Positions 16,622-25,387 are shown, counted from the first letter of the stretch. The stretch is DNA of 45,487 nucleotides from Bacilli bacterium (GCA_017409025.1 JAFQTN010000006.1:1-45487); one strand, 5' to 3'. Notes: generated by a model from the sequence alone, not told the origin. Numbers and translations are program-made.

Positions 16622-17545
16622 TTATTTTAGCCTTGACATTTTCATTTGTCTTACTCTTCTTATTATTTCTTCGTTTGAACCACTCGTTCTTTGAGTTGAT
16701 TCTATCAAATGTTCTAATCTTTCTTTCGAATAAGCTAATTGTTCATCCGCCATAGTTAAAACAAAGTCAAACCATCTGTTGATAGCTTCATTTGTATCAT
16801 CGTTTAAATTAAATGCAATATTATTTATACATTTTACATAAGTTATTTTATTAGCCAAAATACGATTAGATATATTTAACGGGTTTAGTCTTAAATTAGT
16901 TTGATAAATTTTATTCATTTGTTCTGTAAATTTTAAATTATAAATAATTCTAGACGTTCTTCCATTTCCATCTGTATATGGATGAATACGATTAAACAAT
17001 AGACTTGTAATCGCTGCCCTTAAAAATGGGTTACTATATATAAGGGCAATTTTATTTTGTTTATAAATATTTATGAAATCATTCATGAATTTATCAACAT
17101 CTTCTGGATTTGCTCCTCTCCAAAAGATTTCTTCACCATGATCTGTATATCTACTAATATTTACCGGCACTTTTCGATAACTTTGGCTCGGAACATAATC
17201 TTCATCACTAGATAACATTACAAAATCGTGTAAGTCATGAATTCTTTTGTGGCTGATACTTAGTTTATCAAAGAAAACGCCCTTTTCTTTTAATAATTCG
17301 GCATTAAATTTTGTTCTTTCAATATCCTGATTAGCTCTAAGTTCTTGTTGAGCTGAACTTATCCAGTAATTAATTATGTCTTCTTCAGCAAAAGCTGCTA
17401 ACAATCTTACATACTCATCAAATTCTTTACTTGTTTCTTCAAGGTGATTTAACAGATCATCTAGCAAATCTATTTTATCAATATATTCTTCAAGCGAAAA
17501 ATATTTGACAAAATCCAAGTTTCTTCCAAATTCATCTATAGGCAT
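16622..17545 (-). CDS. Fic-family protein adenylyltransferase
   Basis: The 307-residue protein has the full Fic active motif HPYTDGNGRTSR at about residues 188-199, with catalytic His188 and phosphate-binding GNGR. Fic enzymes transfer AMP, or related groups, from nucleotides to target hydroxyls. A helical N-terminal region (about 1-110) precedes the core. I could not find an (S/T)xxxE(G/N) inhibitory helix, so it is either regulated by another partner or the motif is degenerate. No antitoxin-like small gene is visible upstream. The start at 17545 (MPIDEF) follows AAGAAGGG. It sits back-to-back with lexA, and its promoter closely matches that of the helical-repeat gene at 14346. Targets are unknown. 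Confidence 0.9.
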   Translation of the reverse strand: MPIDEFGRNLDFVKYFSLEEYIDKIDLLDDLLNHLEETSKEFDEYVRLLAAFAEEDIINYWISSAQQELRANQDIERTKFNAELLKEKGVFFDKLSISHKRIHDLHDFVMLSSDEDYVPSQSYRKVPVNISRYTDHGEEIFWRGANPEDVDKFMNDFINIYKQNKIALIYSNPFLRAAITSLLFNRIHPYTDGNGRTSRIIYNLKFTEQMNKIYQTNLRLNPLNISNRILANKITYVKCINNIAFNLNDDTNEAINRWFDFVLTMADEQLAYSKERLEHLIESTQRTSGSNEEIIRRVRQMKMSRLK

Positions 17546-17551
17546 AATAAA

Positions 17552-17600
17552 CCCTTCTTTCTTGGCTATGTATATTAGCATATTTTTGTTCGTATGTCAA
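17552..17600 (-). promoter_or_regulatory. Promoter and leader of the Fic gene
   Basis: TTGACA (17595-17600), 17 bases, TAATAT (17572-17577), preceded by TATGC. It matches the 14354-14402 promoter at 42 of 49 positions. The spacer carries GAACAAAAATAT, a weak half-match to the LexA-type box. Confidence 0.75.
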
Positions 17601-17672
17601 ATTTTTATATATTTATAATTCTATTTTTCGTTATTTGCTGTTTTTATTTTTATATGATTACAAAAAAAACAA

Positions 17673-17686
17673 TAAACAAATGTTTG
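17673..17686. promoter_or_regulatory. Candidate LexA (SOS) box 2 in the lexA promoter
   Basis: TAAACAAATGTTTG (dyad AAAC-N4-GTTT) overlaps the first bases of the lexA -35 hexamer. This is the expected position for autorepression, and the site is identical to box 1 at 16554. Confidence 0.7.
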
Positions 17687-17712
17687 ACAATTTGTTGTTC
17701 GTGTGATATTAT
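17684..17712 (+). promoter_or_regulatory. lexA promoter
   Basis: TTGACA (17684-17689) and TATTAT (17707-17712) are separated by 17 bases. AAAGGAG follows before the start codon at 17733. The -10 lies inside the longer open frame, which rules out the upstream start. Confidence 0.8.
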
Positions 17713-17732
17713 ACTTAGTGAAAGGAGTTTTT

Positions 17733-18362
17733 ATGAGACAAAAAACTGATGGATTAACAAAAAAGCAAAAAGAAGTTTTAGAATTTATAAAACAATTTCA
17801 TGCAGATAATAAATATCCTCCTTCAATTAGACAGATATGTAGTGCGATAAATTTATCTTCACCAGCTACTGTTCATGTGCATATTAATCATTTAGTTGAT
17901 AAAGGATATATTAAAAGAAGTAAGGAAGGAAATAGAGCTTTAGAGTTATTAGTAGAAAATGAATATGATACTAGAAGTGAAGAAGTTGTTAATGTTCCTT
18001 TACTTGGTAAAGTTACTGCTGGTTCTCCTATCGAAGCAATTGAGATGCCAAATGAGTTTTTCTCTTTACCTTCTTATTTAATACCTAAACAAAAAGAAGT
18101 ATTTACTTTAAAGGTTGATGGAGAAAGCATGATTAATAAAGGTATCTTATCTGACGATATAGTTATTGTAGAAAGAACTGAGACTGCTAGAAATGGTGAT
18201 ATGGTTGTCGCTATGAATGATGATAACGAGGTAACTTTAAAAACATATTATAAGGAAAATGGATATTTTAGATTACAACCTGAAAACGATTATATGGAAC
18301 CAATTATTTTAGATAATGTTACTATATTAGGAAAGGCAATTGGGTTATATAGAAAATTTTAA
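17733..18362 (+). CDS. lexA: LexA repressor, SOS regulator
   Basis: The 209-residue repressor has an N-terminal winged helix (about 1-70, with SPATVHVHINHLVDKGYIKR as recognition region) and a C-terminal S24 self-cleavage domain. The scissile Ala96-Gly97 (VTAGSP), nucleophile Ser132 (DGESM) and Lys170 (EVTLK) are all present, so RecA-stimulated autocleavage should be intact. It represses DNA-damage genes. The start follows AAAGGAG, and the promoter holds an AAAC-N4-GTTT dyad suited to autoregulation. It is divergent from the Fic gene and converges on ruvB over a shared terminator. ruvBA being next door fits a repair neighbourhood. Confidence 0.96.
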   Translation: MRQKTDGLTKKQKEVLEFIKQFHADNKYPPSIRQICSAINLSSPATVHVHINHLVDKGYIKRSKEGNRALELLVENEYDTRSEEVVNVPLLGKVTAGSPIEAIEMPNEFFSLPSYLIPKQKEVFTLKVDGESMINKGILSDDIVIVERTETARNGDMVVAMNDDNEVTLKTYYKENGYFRLQPENDYMEPIILDNVTILGKAIGLYRKF

Positions 18363-18376
18363 TTAGAAGAAGAAGC

Positions 18377-18411
18377 AAAAAAATGAACTATTTAAGTTCA
18401 TTTTTTTGTGA
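18377..18411. terminator. Bidirectional terminator between lexA and ruvB
   Basis: ATGAACT and AGTTCAT flank a 5-base loop, with A- and T-runs on either side. It overlaps the ruvB stop codon. Confidence 0.8.
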
Positions 18412-19402
18412 TTTGTTTTTCAATATTTAAATGGTTATATGCCTTTTCTGTTACTACTCTACCTCTTGCTGTTCTTTTTAAATATCCATGTTGTAATAGA
18501 TATGGCTCATAGACATCTTCAATGGTTGATACTTCTTCACCAATTGATGAAGCTAAGGCTTCAATACCTACTGGACCACCATTAAATTTTTCAATTATCG
18601 ACAATAATAAATTATAGTCTGTTTCATCTAATCCTAATTTATCTACTTTTAATTTATCTAGTGAAAGATCTAATATTTTATTATCTATTATACCTTCTCC
18701 TTCAACTAATGCAAAGTCACGAACTCTTTTAAATAGTCTATTAGCTATTCTTGGGGTTCCTCTACTTCTTTTAGCAAGTTCTTCTGCTGCTTCATCAGTT
18801 ATTTCAGTTTTTAATACTTTGGAAGTTCTTTTGATTATTTTAAATAGTTCTTCTTCGGTATAATAATTTAATTTAGAAATAATTCCAAATCTATCTCTTA
18901 ATGGTGAAGATAAATCTCCTGCTCTGGTTGTTGCTCCGATTAGAGTAAAATGTGGAAGTTCAATTTTAATATTTCTACTGGAACCTTCTCCACCAATTAC
19001 TATATCTAAGTAAAAATCTTCCATAGCTGGATATAATATTTCTTCAATAAATCTTGGTATACGGTGTATTTCGTCAATAAATAAAACATCATTTGGTTCT
19101 AATGTTGATAGAATAGCTGCTAGATCACCACTTTTTTCTATTGATGGACCTGATGCAGTTTTTATGTTACTACCTAATTCGTTAGCAATAATATATGCTA
19201 GGGTTGTTTTACCTAATCCTGGAGGACCATACAGCAAGACATGATCTAGACTTTCTTCACGCATAATTGCTGATTTTATAAATACTCTAATATTTTCTTT
19301 TACTTCCGATTGACCAATATATTCTTCTAGAGTTTCTGGTCTTATATTTTGTAGTTTGTCTTCTTCTAATAATTCATTTGTAAGTATTCTGTTTCCACCC
19401 AA
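18398..19402 (-). CDS. ruvB: Holliday junction branch migration helicase RuvB
   Basis: The 334-residue AAA+ motor drives Holliday-junction branch migration with RuvA. Walker A is [11 protein letters not shown] and Walker B is LFIDEIHR. The sensor/arginine-finger regions are visible in [20 protein letters not shown]. The C-terminal winged helix ends with the GFLxRTxRGR-type [10 protein letters not shown]. Translation seems to begin at a TTG codon (19402): GAGGT lies 5 bases upstream and no ATG or GTG is suitably placed. It follows ruvA by 20 bases. The order ddl-ruvA-ruvB suggests one transcript. Confidence 0.96.
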   Translation of the reverse strand: MGGNRILTNELLEEDKLQNIRPETLEEYIGQSEVKENIRVFIKSAIMREESLDHVLLYGPPGLGKTTLAYIIANELGSNIKTASGPSIEKSGDLAAILSTLEPNDVLFIDEIHRIPRFIEEILYPAMEDFYLDIVIGGEGSSRNIKIELPHFTLIGATTRAGDLSSPLRDRFGIISKLNYYTEEELFKIIKRTSKVLKTEITDEAAEELAKRSRGTPRIANRLFKRVRDFALVEGEGIIDNKILDLSLDKLKVDKLGLDETDYNLLLSIIEKFNGGPVGIEALASSIGEEVSTIEDVYEPYLLQHGYLKRTARGRVVTEKAYNHLNIEKQITKK

Positions 19403-19422
19403 TTTACCTCACCACCTGTTTT

Positions 19423-19977
19423 TTATTTTAGTAATAGTTTCAATGCTTCTTTTATCTGGTCTTCAATAGTTAAACTACTATTTATGTTAGTTACTACTTT
19501 CTTAACATCTGCTTGTTTATAACCTAATGCTAATAATGCATCTACTAACTCATTATTATGGTTTGTTACCAAACTCATTTGTGCTCCATTTACTTTTCCT
19601 TTTAAATCAAGAATTATTTGTCTTGCTACTTTTTCACCTATTTTAGGGAATTTTTTTAAGTATAAGATATTTTCTCTTTCAATGGCATCATATATTCCTT
19701 CAACAGATCCTGTTGCTAACATAGGAAGAGCCATTTTAGGTCCCACTCCTTTTACTTGGATAAGTTTTAGGAATAGTTTTAATTCATCTTGTTTAGCAAA
19801 ACCATATAGTGAATATTCGTCTTCTCTTATTTGTGTATGAGTATATATGGTATATACTTCATCTAATTTATAATAATAAGGATTAGGGACATAGATTATA
19901 TATCCAATATCATTATTATCAATTATTATATAATTGCTTTCTATATCTTTAATAATTCCTTTAATATATCCGTACAT
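19423..19977 (-). CDS. ruvA: Holliday junction DNA helicase subunit RuvA
   Basis: The 184-residue protein starts MYGYIKGIIKDIESNYIIID, the usual OB-fold domain I. Two helix-hairpin-helix blocks follow (LIQVKGVGPKMALPML and LKKFPKIGEKVARQIILDLK) and a C-terminal domain III (about 140-184) that contacts RuvB. It binds four-way junctions as a tetramer. Its ATG is one base after the ddl stop codon, so it is translationally coupled to ddl. No resolvase gene (ruvC or recU) is seen beside it. Confidence 0.95.
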   Translation of the reverse strand: MYGYIKGIIKDIESNYIIIDNNDIGYIIYVPNPYYYKLDEVYTIYTHTQIREDEYSLYGFAKQDELKLFLKLIQVKGVGPKMALPMLATGSVEGIYDAIERENILYLKKFPKIGEKVARQIILDLKGKVNGAQMSLVTNHNNELVDALLALGYKQADVKKVVTNINSSLTIEDQIKEALKLLLK

Positions 19978-19978
19978 A

Positions 19979-21133
19979 TTATTTAAATTCCCTTATATCA
20001 CTATTTTTTAAATTTTTAAGAACACTCATATCCATTGTAGTTATCATTTCATTATCTTTATTAAAATTCTTAATCGTATCATTTATCATAATAGTAAATA
20101 ATTCTTTATATGATATATTTGCTTCTTCCCATAGATGGTGAGAAAAACATGTTGGGATACTATTAATTTCATCTATATATAGCTTCTTTTTGCTTTTGTC
20201 ATATAAGAAATCTATTGTAGATAATCCAGTATTATTTAAGAAATCAATTATTTTTTTAGATAATTCAATTATTTCATCATTCATTTTTTCAGATAATTTA
20301 GCGGGTAGATTTCTTACAATATTTCCATTTAGATAATTTTCTAAATTACATTTATCTGTATATTCACGATATTCTAAATTAGTTTCTATTTCTTCAATAG
20401 CCGATATTAATAGTTTATCATTAGTTTTTAATACAGAGATACTGTATTCTAGAACATTTTCTATTTTTTCTTCAATAACTATTTTTCTATCATATTTTAA
20501 TACCTCTTTAATAATAGTATCTAATTCTTCTTTGTTATGAACTGTTTTAATACCAATACTACTTCCAAGAGAGGCTGGTTTTACAATTAATGGATAAGAT
20601 AATTTATCAATTTTTTTGAATAATTCAGTTTTATTCTTTTCATATTCGTTATCAAAAAACCATACATATTTAACTACTGGTAGATCATTATGTTCTAATA
20701 ATTGTTTTGTAAATACTTTATCTTGGCAAATTGCTGATGAACATAGATTATTTGATACATATGGAATACCTACCATTTCTAAGTATCCTTGAATAGAACC
20801 ATCTTCAGTACCAGCACCATGAACCATAGGAATTACTAAATGTAATTCAGAGAATTCTCTTTTTATTAATCCTGCAGTTTGTAGAATAAATCTACCATTT
20901 TTATTAACTAGATTCACTTTAGTAGCATATTTTTCTATTAGATTATAATTGTTAAAACTATCTATAAATCTTAAGCATCCTGATGAATACCACGTAAGAT
21001 CTTTTGTAATATATATTGGTATTATTTCATACTTGTCTGTGTCTATATGTTCCATAGCCTGAAGAGCTGTTATTATAGACATTTCATGTTCTAAACTTTT
21101 TCCTCCAAATATTACACCTATTTTTAATTTCAT
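19979..21133 (-). CDS. ddl: D-alanine--D-alanine ligase
   Basis: The ATP-grasp enzyme joins two D-alanines for peptidoglycan precursors, so the organism makes a cell wall, unlike true Mollicutes. Motifs include VIFGGKSLEHEMSI at the start, LVIPMVHGAGTEDGSIQGYLE, PLIVKPASLGSSIGI (ATP-binding) and IDFLYDKSKKKLYIDEINSIP (metal ligands). With 384 residues it is somewhat longer than the usual 300-360, mainly at the C-terminus. The omega-loop region does not let me separate D-Ala from D-lactate specificity. AAGGTGATAGG precedes the ATG. It heads the ddl-ruvA-ruvB transcript. Confidence 0.94.
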   Translation of the reverse strand: MKLKIGVIFGGKSLEHEMSIITALQAMEHIDTDKYEIIPIYITKDLTWYSSGCLRFIDSFNNYNLIEKYATKVNLVNKNGRFILQTAGLIKREFSELHLVIPMVHGAGTEDGSIQGYLEMVGIPYVSNNLCSSAICQDKVFTKQLLEHNDLPVVKYVWFFDNEYEKNKTELFKKIDKLSYPLIVKPASLGSSIGIKTVHNKEELDTIIKEVLKYDRKIVIEEKIENVLEYSISVLKTNDKLLISAIEEIETNLEYREYTDKCNLENYLNGNIVRNLPAKLSEKMNDEIIELSKKIIDFLNNTGLSTIDFLYDKSKKKLYIDEINSIPTCFSHHLWEEANISYKELFTIMINDTIKNFNKDNEMITTMDMSVLKNLKNSDIREFK

Positions 21134-21220
21134 TACCTATCACCTTCATTTTAAGTATATCATAATTAAAAGTTAGTAGTCAAACATTATAACTAGGGGT
21201 TTACATAAGTATTTAGATAA

Positions 21221-21246
21221 AAGAAAAAGAATCTTTTTAGATCCTT
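21221..21246 (-). terminator. Terminator after the TtcA-like gene
   Basis: On the minus strand AAGGATC pairs with GATTCTT (one G-U) around a short loop, followed by TTTTCTTTT. Confidence 0.6.
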
Positions 21247-21253
21247 ATATATT

Positions 21254-22036
21254 TTATTTCTTAGTTATTGTTTCATCTATGAATGTGGTATTTGGATTTA
21301 CATTAAACATAGAGTTTAAGATATTAATATCTGCATTTTCATACATATCTACTAATTCGTATGATAATTCTTTTATTTCTTTTCTTTTTCCGATATTTTT
21401 CTTAGTTACACTACATGCACAATCTAAGAATTCTAACTCTGAATATTTTACCCATGAGATAATATCTTTTTCTTTGATATAGAACATTGGTCTTATTAGT
21501 TTCATATTTTCAAAGTTATCACTATTTAGAATAGGCATCATACCAGAAAATTTTCCATTATATATCATATTAAGTAGAATAGTTTCTATTACATCATTAA
21601 AGTGATGACCTAAGGCTATTTTATTACATCCTAATTCTTTTGCTTTAGAATATAGACAACCTCTACGCATTCTAGCGCACAGATAACAAGGACTGTTACC
21701 TTTAGTTTCTTTGATTACTTCAAAGATATTAGAATCAAAGATAGTTATTGGAATATTTAAGTTTTTAGCATTAGATATTATTTTATCTAAATTCTCTTTA
21801 TTATATCCGGGATTCATAACAATAAATTTTAGTTCGTAATGAAATTTATTGTGTCTTTTTAGTTCTTGCATACATTTAGCTAGTAAGAATGAATCTTTTC
21901 CACCAGATATGCATACTCCGATAACATCATTTTCTTCGATTAAGTTAAAGTCTTTTACTGCTTTAACAAACTTAGAAAAGATTTCTTTACGGTATTTCTT
22001 TTGGATTGATTTTTCTATTTCTTTTAATTCTTTCAT
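21254..22036 (-). CDS. TtcA-family tRNA thiolation protein
   Basis: This 260-residue PP-loop ATPase carries SGGKDS near residue 45 (adenylation). It also has the TtcA cysteine pair in SPCYLCARMRRGCLYSKAKELG, followed by GHHFNDVIETILLNMIYNGK and a late cysteine pair in LDCACS. TtcA proteins hold a Fe-S cluster and thiolate cytidine 32 of tRNA. The close match of the RRG and GHHxxD blocks supports a TtcA-type activity, but other relatives (TtuA/Ncs6-like) thiolate uridine 54, so the position is not certain. AAGGGTAGTGAT precedes the ATG. It is last in the aspS - ClpX-like - ttcA-like operon. Confidence 0.85.
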   Translation of the reverse strand: MKELKEIEKSIQKKYRKEIFSKFVKAVKDFNLIEENDVIGVCISGGKDSFLLAKCMQELKRHNKFHYELKFIVMNPGYNKENLDKIISNAKNLNIPITIFDSNIFEVIKETKGNSPCYLCARMRRGCLYSKAKELGCNKIALGHHFNDVIETILLNMIYNGKFSGMMPILNSDNFENMKLIRPMFYIKEKDIISWVKYSELEFLDCACSVTKKNIGKRKEIKELSYELVDMYENADINILNSMFNVNPNTTFIDETITKK

Positions 22037-22048
22037 AAATCACTACCC

Positions 22049-23467
22049 TTATTTTTCTTTTTTTCTAGTTTTATTTTGTTTTCTATCTAATTTATAATCT
22101 TTATTATCTTTAATTATATTTGGTCCTATTGTAACGCTATTATATTTACCTTGGTTATTACCTACTTCATAGAATATTTCACTAAACATATTATTTATGG
22201 TAGCAATTAATCCTCTTGCTCCGATTTGTTTTTCTATAGCATCATCAATAATTATATCTATTACTTCATCAATATTCTCTACTTCTATTCCTAATTGTTT
22301 TAAGGCATCAAGTGTTTCTAATAGTTCACTTTCATCTGAATTTAGGATTATGTCTTTTAATGCAACTTTATCCAATTTATCTAATTCAACAATTATTGGT
22401 AATCTACCTAATAACTCTCTTTTTAATCCATACGTTCTTAGTCTGTCTGTGTTTATCTCTTTTTTCTTTGGATTTTTTGTAGTAGATTCAACAAAACCCA
22501 GGTTTGCCTTTTCTTTTTCAAACAATTCTTGGAATGCACCAGTACCAACAAATATTATATTTGATGTGTCTATCATAAAACTTGGGTCACGTGGATTTGT
22601 AGCTTCAACAAATCTTTGACATCCTTCGATTATTTTTAGTAGTTCATTTTGAACAGCAATTGTGGCTACTTCACCAGTACCATTTGTATTTTTTGCTAGT
22701 TTATCTATTTCGTCCAAAATAACAATAGAATGTTCTGCTAAATCTAGATTTTCATCGGATTCATAATATACTTGTTTTAATATTTCATCAACACTTCTTC
22801 CTACATAACCTGCTTGAGAAAGTCCTGGTATCGGAAATATCACTAGTGGGATATTTAAAATCTCTTTTATTTTTTTAAATATTGCTGTTTTTCCTACGCC
22901 AGTTGGACCAATTATTAACATATTTTTCTTTTTTAGGTTTCTAAAATTAATTGTTGTCCATAATGCAGTAACTATTTTTCTTACCGCTTCATCTTGACCT
23001 TTAATAGTCTTTTTTATTTTTTCTTCTAAATCTAATGGTATCATATCTAATATTTCATCAGAACCTGATTTTTTATTTTGGGTAAAGTTATCTACATTAT
23101 CAACATCTGTAAATATAGTTATGTCGCCAGTTTCTTTGTCAGTAGCCATTATTGATTCTGTTCTGCTTAAATCCCTTTGATATGTAAATTTATTAGCATA
23201 ATCTAGCATTTCTTTTTTGATACTTTCTAAAAGTTCATCAGAAATACTTTCTTTTTGTAATTCAATCGTAGTTCTTAATCCATAACCGACAGTAGAAGAT
23301 GGAGTTATATCTATGTGTAGATATGGTATTCCATCTTTTGTGTCGTTAAACCAATTGTTTTCTTTATCATATATACCTTCAACTACTCTATGAGGAATAA
23401 ATTCAGTTACTGATTCATTTATATTTTTCTTTATGAATAAGACTACAAATTCTTTCTTTTCAACCAT
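22049..23467 (-). CDS. ClpX-like AAA+ unfoldase with an unrecognised N-terminal domain
   Basis: The 472-residue protein has the ClpX AAA+ core from about residue 145. Walker A is GPTGVGKTAIF (187-197). The pore loop is GYVGRSVDEIL (220-230), with the same GYVG as ClpX. Walker B is IVILDEIDKLA (248-258). NELLKIIEGC follows, then a sensor-2 GARGL near the C-terminus. NLGFVES at about 322-328 occupies the place of the ClpP-docking IGF loop, so docking to ClpP is plausible. Instead of the ClpX zinc-binding domain, the first 140 residues are an unknown region without a CxxC pair. It overlaps no neighbour and lies 15 bases after aspS. It may be an additional adaptor-specific unfoldase; the true ClpX is probably elsewhere. 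Confidence 0.8.
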   Translation of the reverse strand: MVEKKEFVVLFIKKNINESVTEFIPHRVVEGIYDKENNWFNDTKDGIPYLHIDITPSSTVGYGLRTTIELQKESISDELLESIKKEMLDYANKFTYQRDLSRTESIMATDKETGDITIFTDVDNVDNFTQNKKSGSDEILDMIPLDLEEKIKKTIKGQDEAVRKIVTALWTTINFRNLKKKNMLIIGPTGVGKTAIFKKIKEILNIPLVIFPIPGLSQAGYVGRSVDEILKQVYYESDENLDLAEHSIVILDEIDKLAKNTNGTGEVATIAVQNELLKIIEGCQRFVEATNPRDPSFMIDTSNIIFVGTGAFQELFEKEKANLGFVESTTKNPKKKEINTDRLRTYGLKRELLGRLPIIVELDKLDKVALKDIILNSDESELLETLDALKQLGIEVENIDEVIDIIIDDAIEKQIGARGLIATINNMFSEIFYEVGNNQGKYNSVTIGPNIIKDNKDYKLDRKQNKTRKKEK

Positions 23468-23482
23468 TACCCTAACCTCTTA

Positions 23483-25222
23483 TTAATCTCTAATTTTAAT
23501 ATGTGTTTCTCTTAATTGTTTTTCAAATACTTCTCCAGGACATCCCATCATAGCGTCTGCTCCATTTGCTCCAAGTGGGAATGCAACCATTTCTCTGATG
23601 TTTTCTTCGTCTTTTAATAACATAAGAATCCTATCAATACCAGGAGCCATTCCTGCATGTGGAGGTGCTCCATATCTGAATGCTTCATATAATGATGGGA
23701 ATTTAGATTTAACTACTTCTTCATCATATCCAGCAATTTCAAAGGCTTTCTTTAATATTTCTCTATTATGGTTTCTTACTCCACCTGATGCCATTTCATA
23801 TCCATTACATACAAAATCGTATTGGTAAGCTAAGATATCTAATGGATTTTTATTATTCAATGAATCTAGTCCACCTTGTGGCATTGAGAATGGATTATGA
23901 GAGAATTCTACTGTTCCTTCTTCTTCGTTTTCTTCATAGAATGGGAAGTCATTAACAATACAGAATTCATATTTTGATTTATCGATTAAGTTTAATTCTT
24001 CACCTAGTTTTATTCTAAGTTGTCCCATTAATTTAGCACATTTTTTGTTATCGGCAATTATAAATAATACATTACCAGTTGCTAGTGATAATCTTTCTTT
24101 TAATTCAGTTCTAACTTCGTCAGACATAAATTTATCTAAAGATGATTTGAAAGTCATATCTTCATTTACTTTGATATAACCTAATACACCACCTAAGTTT
24201 TTCATATATTCTTCCATAGTTTTAAACCATGAATTTGATTTATCTACACTTTCTACTTTTATTCCTCTTATAGTAGTATCTTTAAATGGTTGGAAATCTA
24301 TTTTTGATAAGATATCTGTTAGTTCTTCAATTACTAGTGGATTTCTTAAATCTGGTTTATCTGTTCCATATTTTAATAGTGATTCACGATATGGAATTCT
24401 TTTAAATGGAAGTGCACTTACTTCATATTTACCAAATTTAGTAAAGACATCGTGGAATACTTTTTGTCCTACTTCATATACATCTTCCTCTGTTGCAAAT
24501 GACATTTCAAAGTCTAATTGATAGAATTCTCCATAAAGTCTATCACTTCTTGGGTCTTCGTCTCTAAAGCATGGTGCAATTTGGAAATATCTATTAAATC
24601 CAGATACCATTAATAATTGTTTGAATATTTGTGGTGCTTGTGGTAATGCATAAAATTTACCTTTAAATTTTCTCGATGGGACAATAAAGTCTCTTGCTCC
24701 TTCAGGTGATGTTGCTGTGATTATTGGCGTTTGTATTTCTGTAAAATCTAAACCTTTCATTGTACTTCTGATAAAATCTATTACTTGACTTCTAAATAGA
24801 ATGTTATTATGAACTGCTTCATTTCTTAAGTCTAAATATCTATATTTTAATCTAGTATCTTCAGTAGATTCTTTAGAACGTGCTATTTCAAAAGGTAGAA
24901 TATTTTCACATTCACCTAAGATTTCAAGTGATTTGATGCTAACTTCAACTTCTCCTGTTTTCATATTAGGATTAATCATATCATCAGATCTTTTTTCTAC
25001 GATACCTGTAATAGTAACTGTACTTTCTCTATTGATATTTATATATTTATCTACTTCTTCACTTATTAATTGAACAATACCTGTTTCATCTCTTAGGGTA
25101 ATAAATAATAAACTTCCTAAATTTCTAATAGAATTTACCCATCCAGCTAATCTAATTTCTTTTCCTACATAACTTTTGTCTACATTTCCACAATAGACAC
25201 TTCTGTAAATATTTTCTTTCAT
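23483..25222 (-). CDS. aspS: Aspartyl-tRNA synthetase
   Basis: The 579-residue class IIb synthetase has an N-terminal OB anticodon-binding domain (about 1-110, with VRLAGWV-like KEIRLAGWVNSIRNLGSLLF). The core shows motif 2 (FRDEDPRSDR) and motif 3 (GAPPHAGMAPGIDRILMLL), with the GAD insertion between. The bacterial-type GAD insertion separates it from archaeal/short forms. GatCAB is not in the window, so discriminating versus non-discriminating status cannot be judged. AAGGAGTG precedes the ATG. It leads the operon with the ClpX-like and TtcA-like genes and is preceded by an unusually compact T-box leader. Confidence 0.96.
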   Translation of the reverse strand: MKENIYRSVYCGNVDKSYVGKEIRLAGWVNSIRNLGSLLFITLRDETGIVQLISEEVDKYININRESTVTITGIVEKRSDDMINPNMKTGEVEVSIKSLEILGECENILPFEIARSKESTEDTRLKYRYLDLRNEAVHNNILFRSQVIDFIRSTMKGLDFTEIQTPIITATSPEGARDFIVPSRKFKGKFYALPQAPQIFKQLLMVSGFNRYFQIAPCFRDEDPRSDRLYGEFYQLDFEMSFATEEDVYEVGQKVFHDVFTKFGKYEVSALPFKRIPYRESLLKYGTDKPDLRNPLVIEELTDILSKIDFQPFKDTTIRGIKVESVDKSNSWFKTMEEYMKNLGGVLGYIKVNEDMTFKSSLDKFMSDEVRTELKERLSLATGNVLFIIADNKKCAKLMGQLRIKLGEELNLIDKSKYEFCIVNDFPFYEENEEEGTVEFSHNPFSMPQGGLDSLNNKNPLDILAYQYDFVCNGYEMASGGVRNHNREILKKAFEIAGYDEEVVKSKFPSLYEAFRYGAPPHAGMAPGIDRILMLLKDEENIREMVAFPLGANGADAMMGCPGEVFEKQLRETHIKIRD

Positions 25223-25224
25223 TT

Positions 25225-25381
25225 TTTCACTCCTTATTCTTAAAAAAAGAACACGTCAAGTTTATTTATAAGGACGGATATTATCCGCGGTGCCACCTTA
25301 TTTCACTTACGTGCTCTTAAATTTTTATATTAAATTGTCTAGTTTCATTTGTTGTTTATCTGTCACTAATAAACAGAAACT
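25225..25381 (-). promoter_or_regulatory. Minimal T-box riboswitch (tRNA-Asp) of aspS with ultra-short Stem I
   Basis: The T-box core AAGGTGGCACCGCGG (about 25285-25299) and its partner CCGTCCTT are clear. Its bulge UGGC (25292-25295) complements GCCA, as expected for tRNA-Asp with discriminator G. From the predicted start near 25381 only one small hairpin precedes it: AGTTTC/GAAACT and TGTTTAT/ATAAACA stems around a 9-base loop TAGTGACAG that shows GAC, an Asp codon, followed by A. There is no AGAGAG motif or distal Stem I loop. The terminator pairs AAGAGCACGT (25309-25318) with ACGTGTTCTT (about 25246-25255), followed by seven T, and encloses the T-box core. That geometry is unusual. Confidence 0.8.
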
Positions 25382-25387
25382 GATATT

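Noticed and set aside
17703-17732. Longer N-terminus for LexA
   Set aside because: The -10 hexamer is inside it and AAAGGAG points to 17733.
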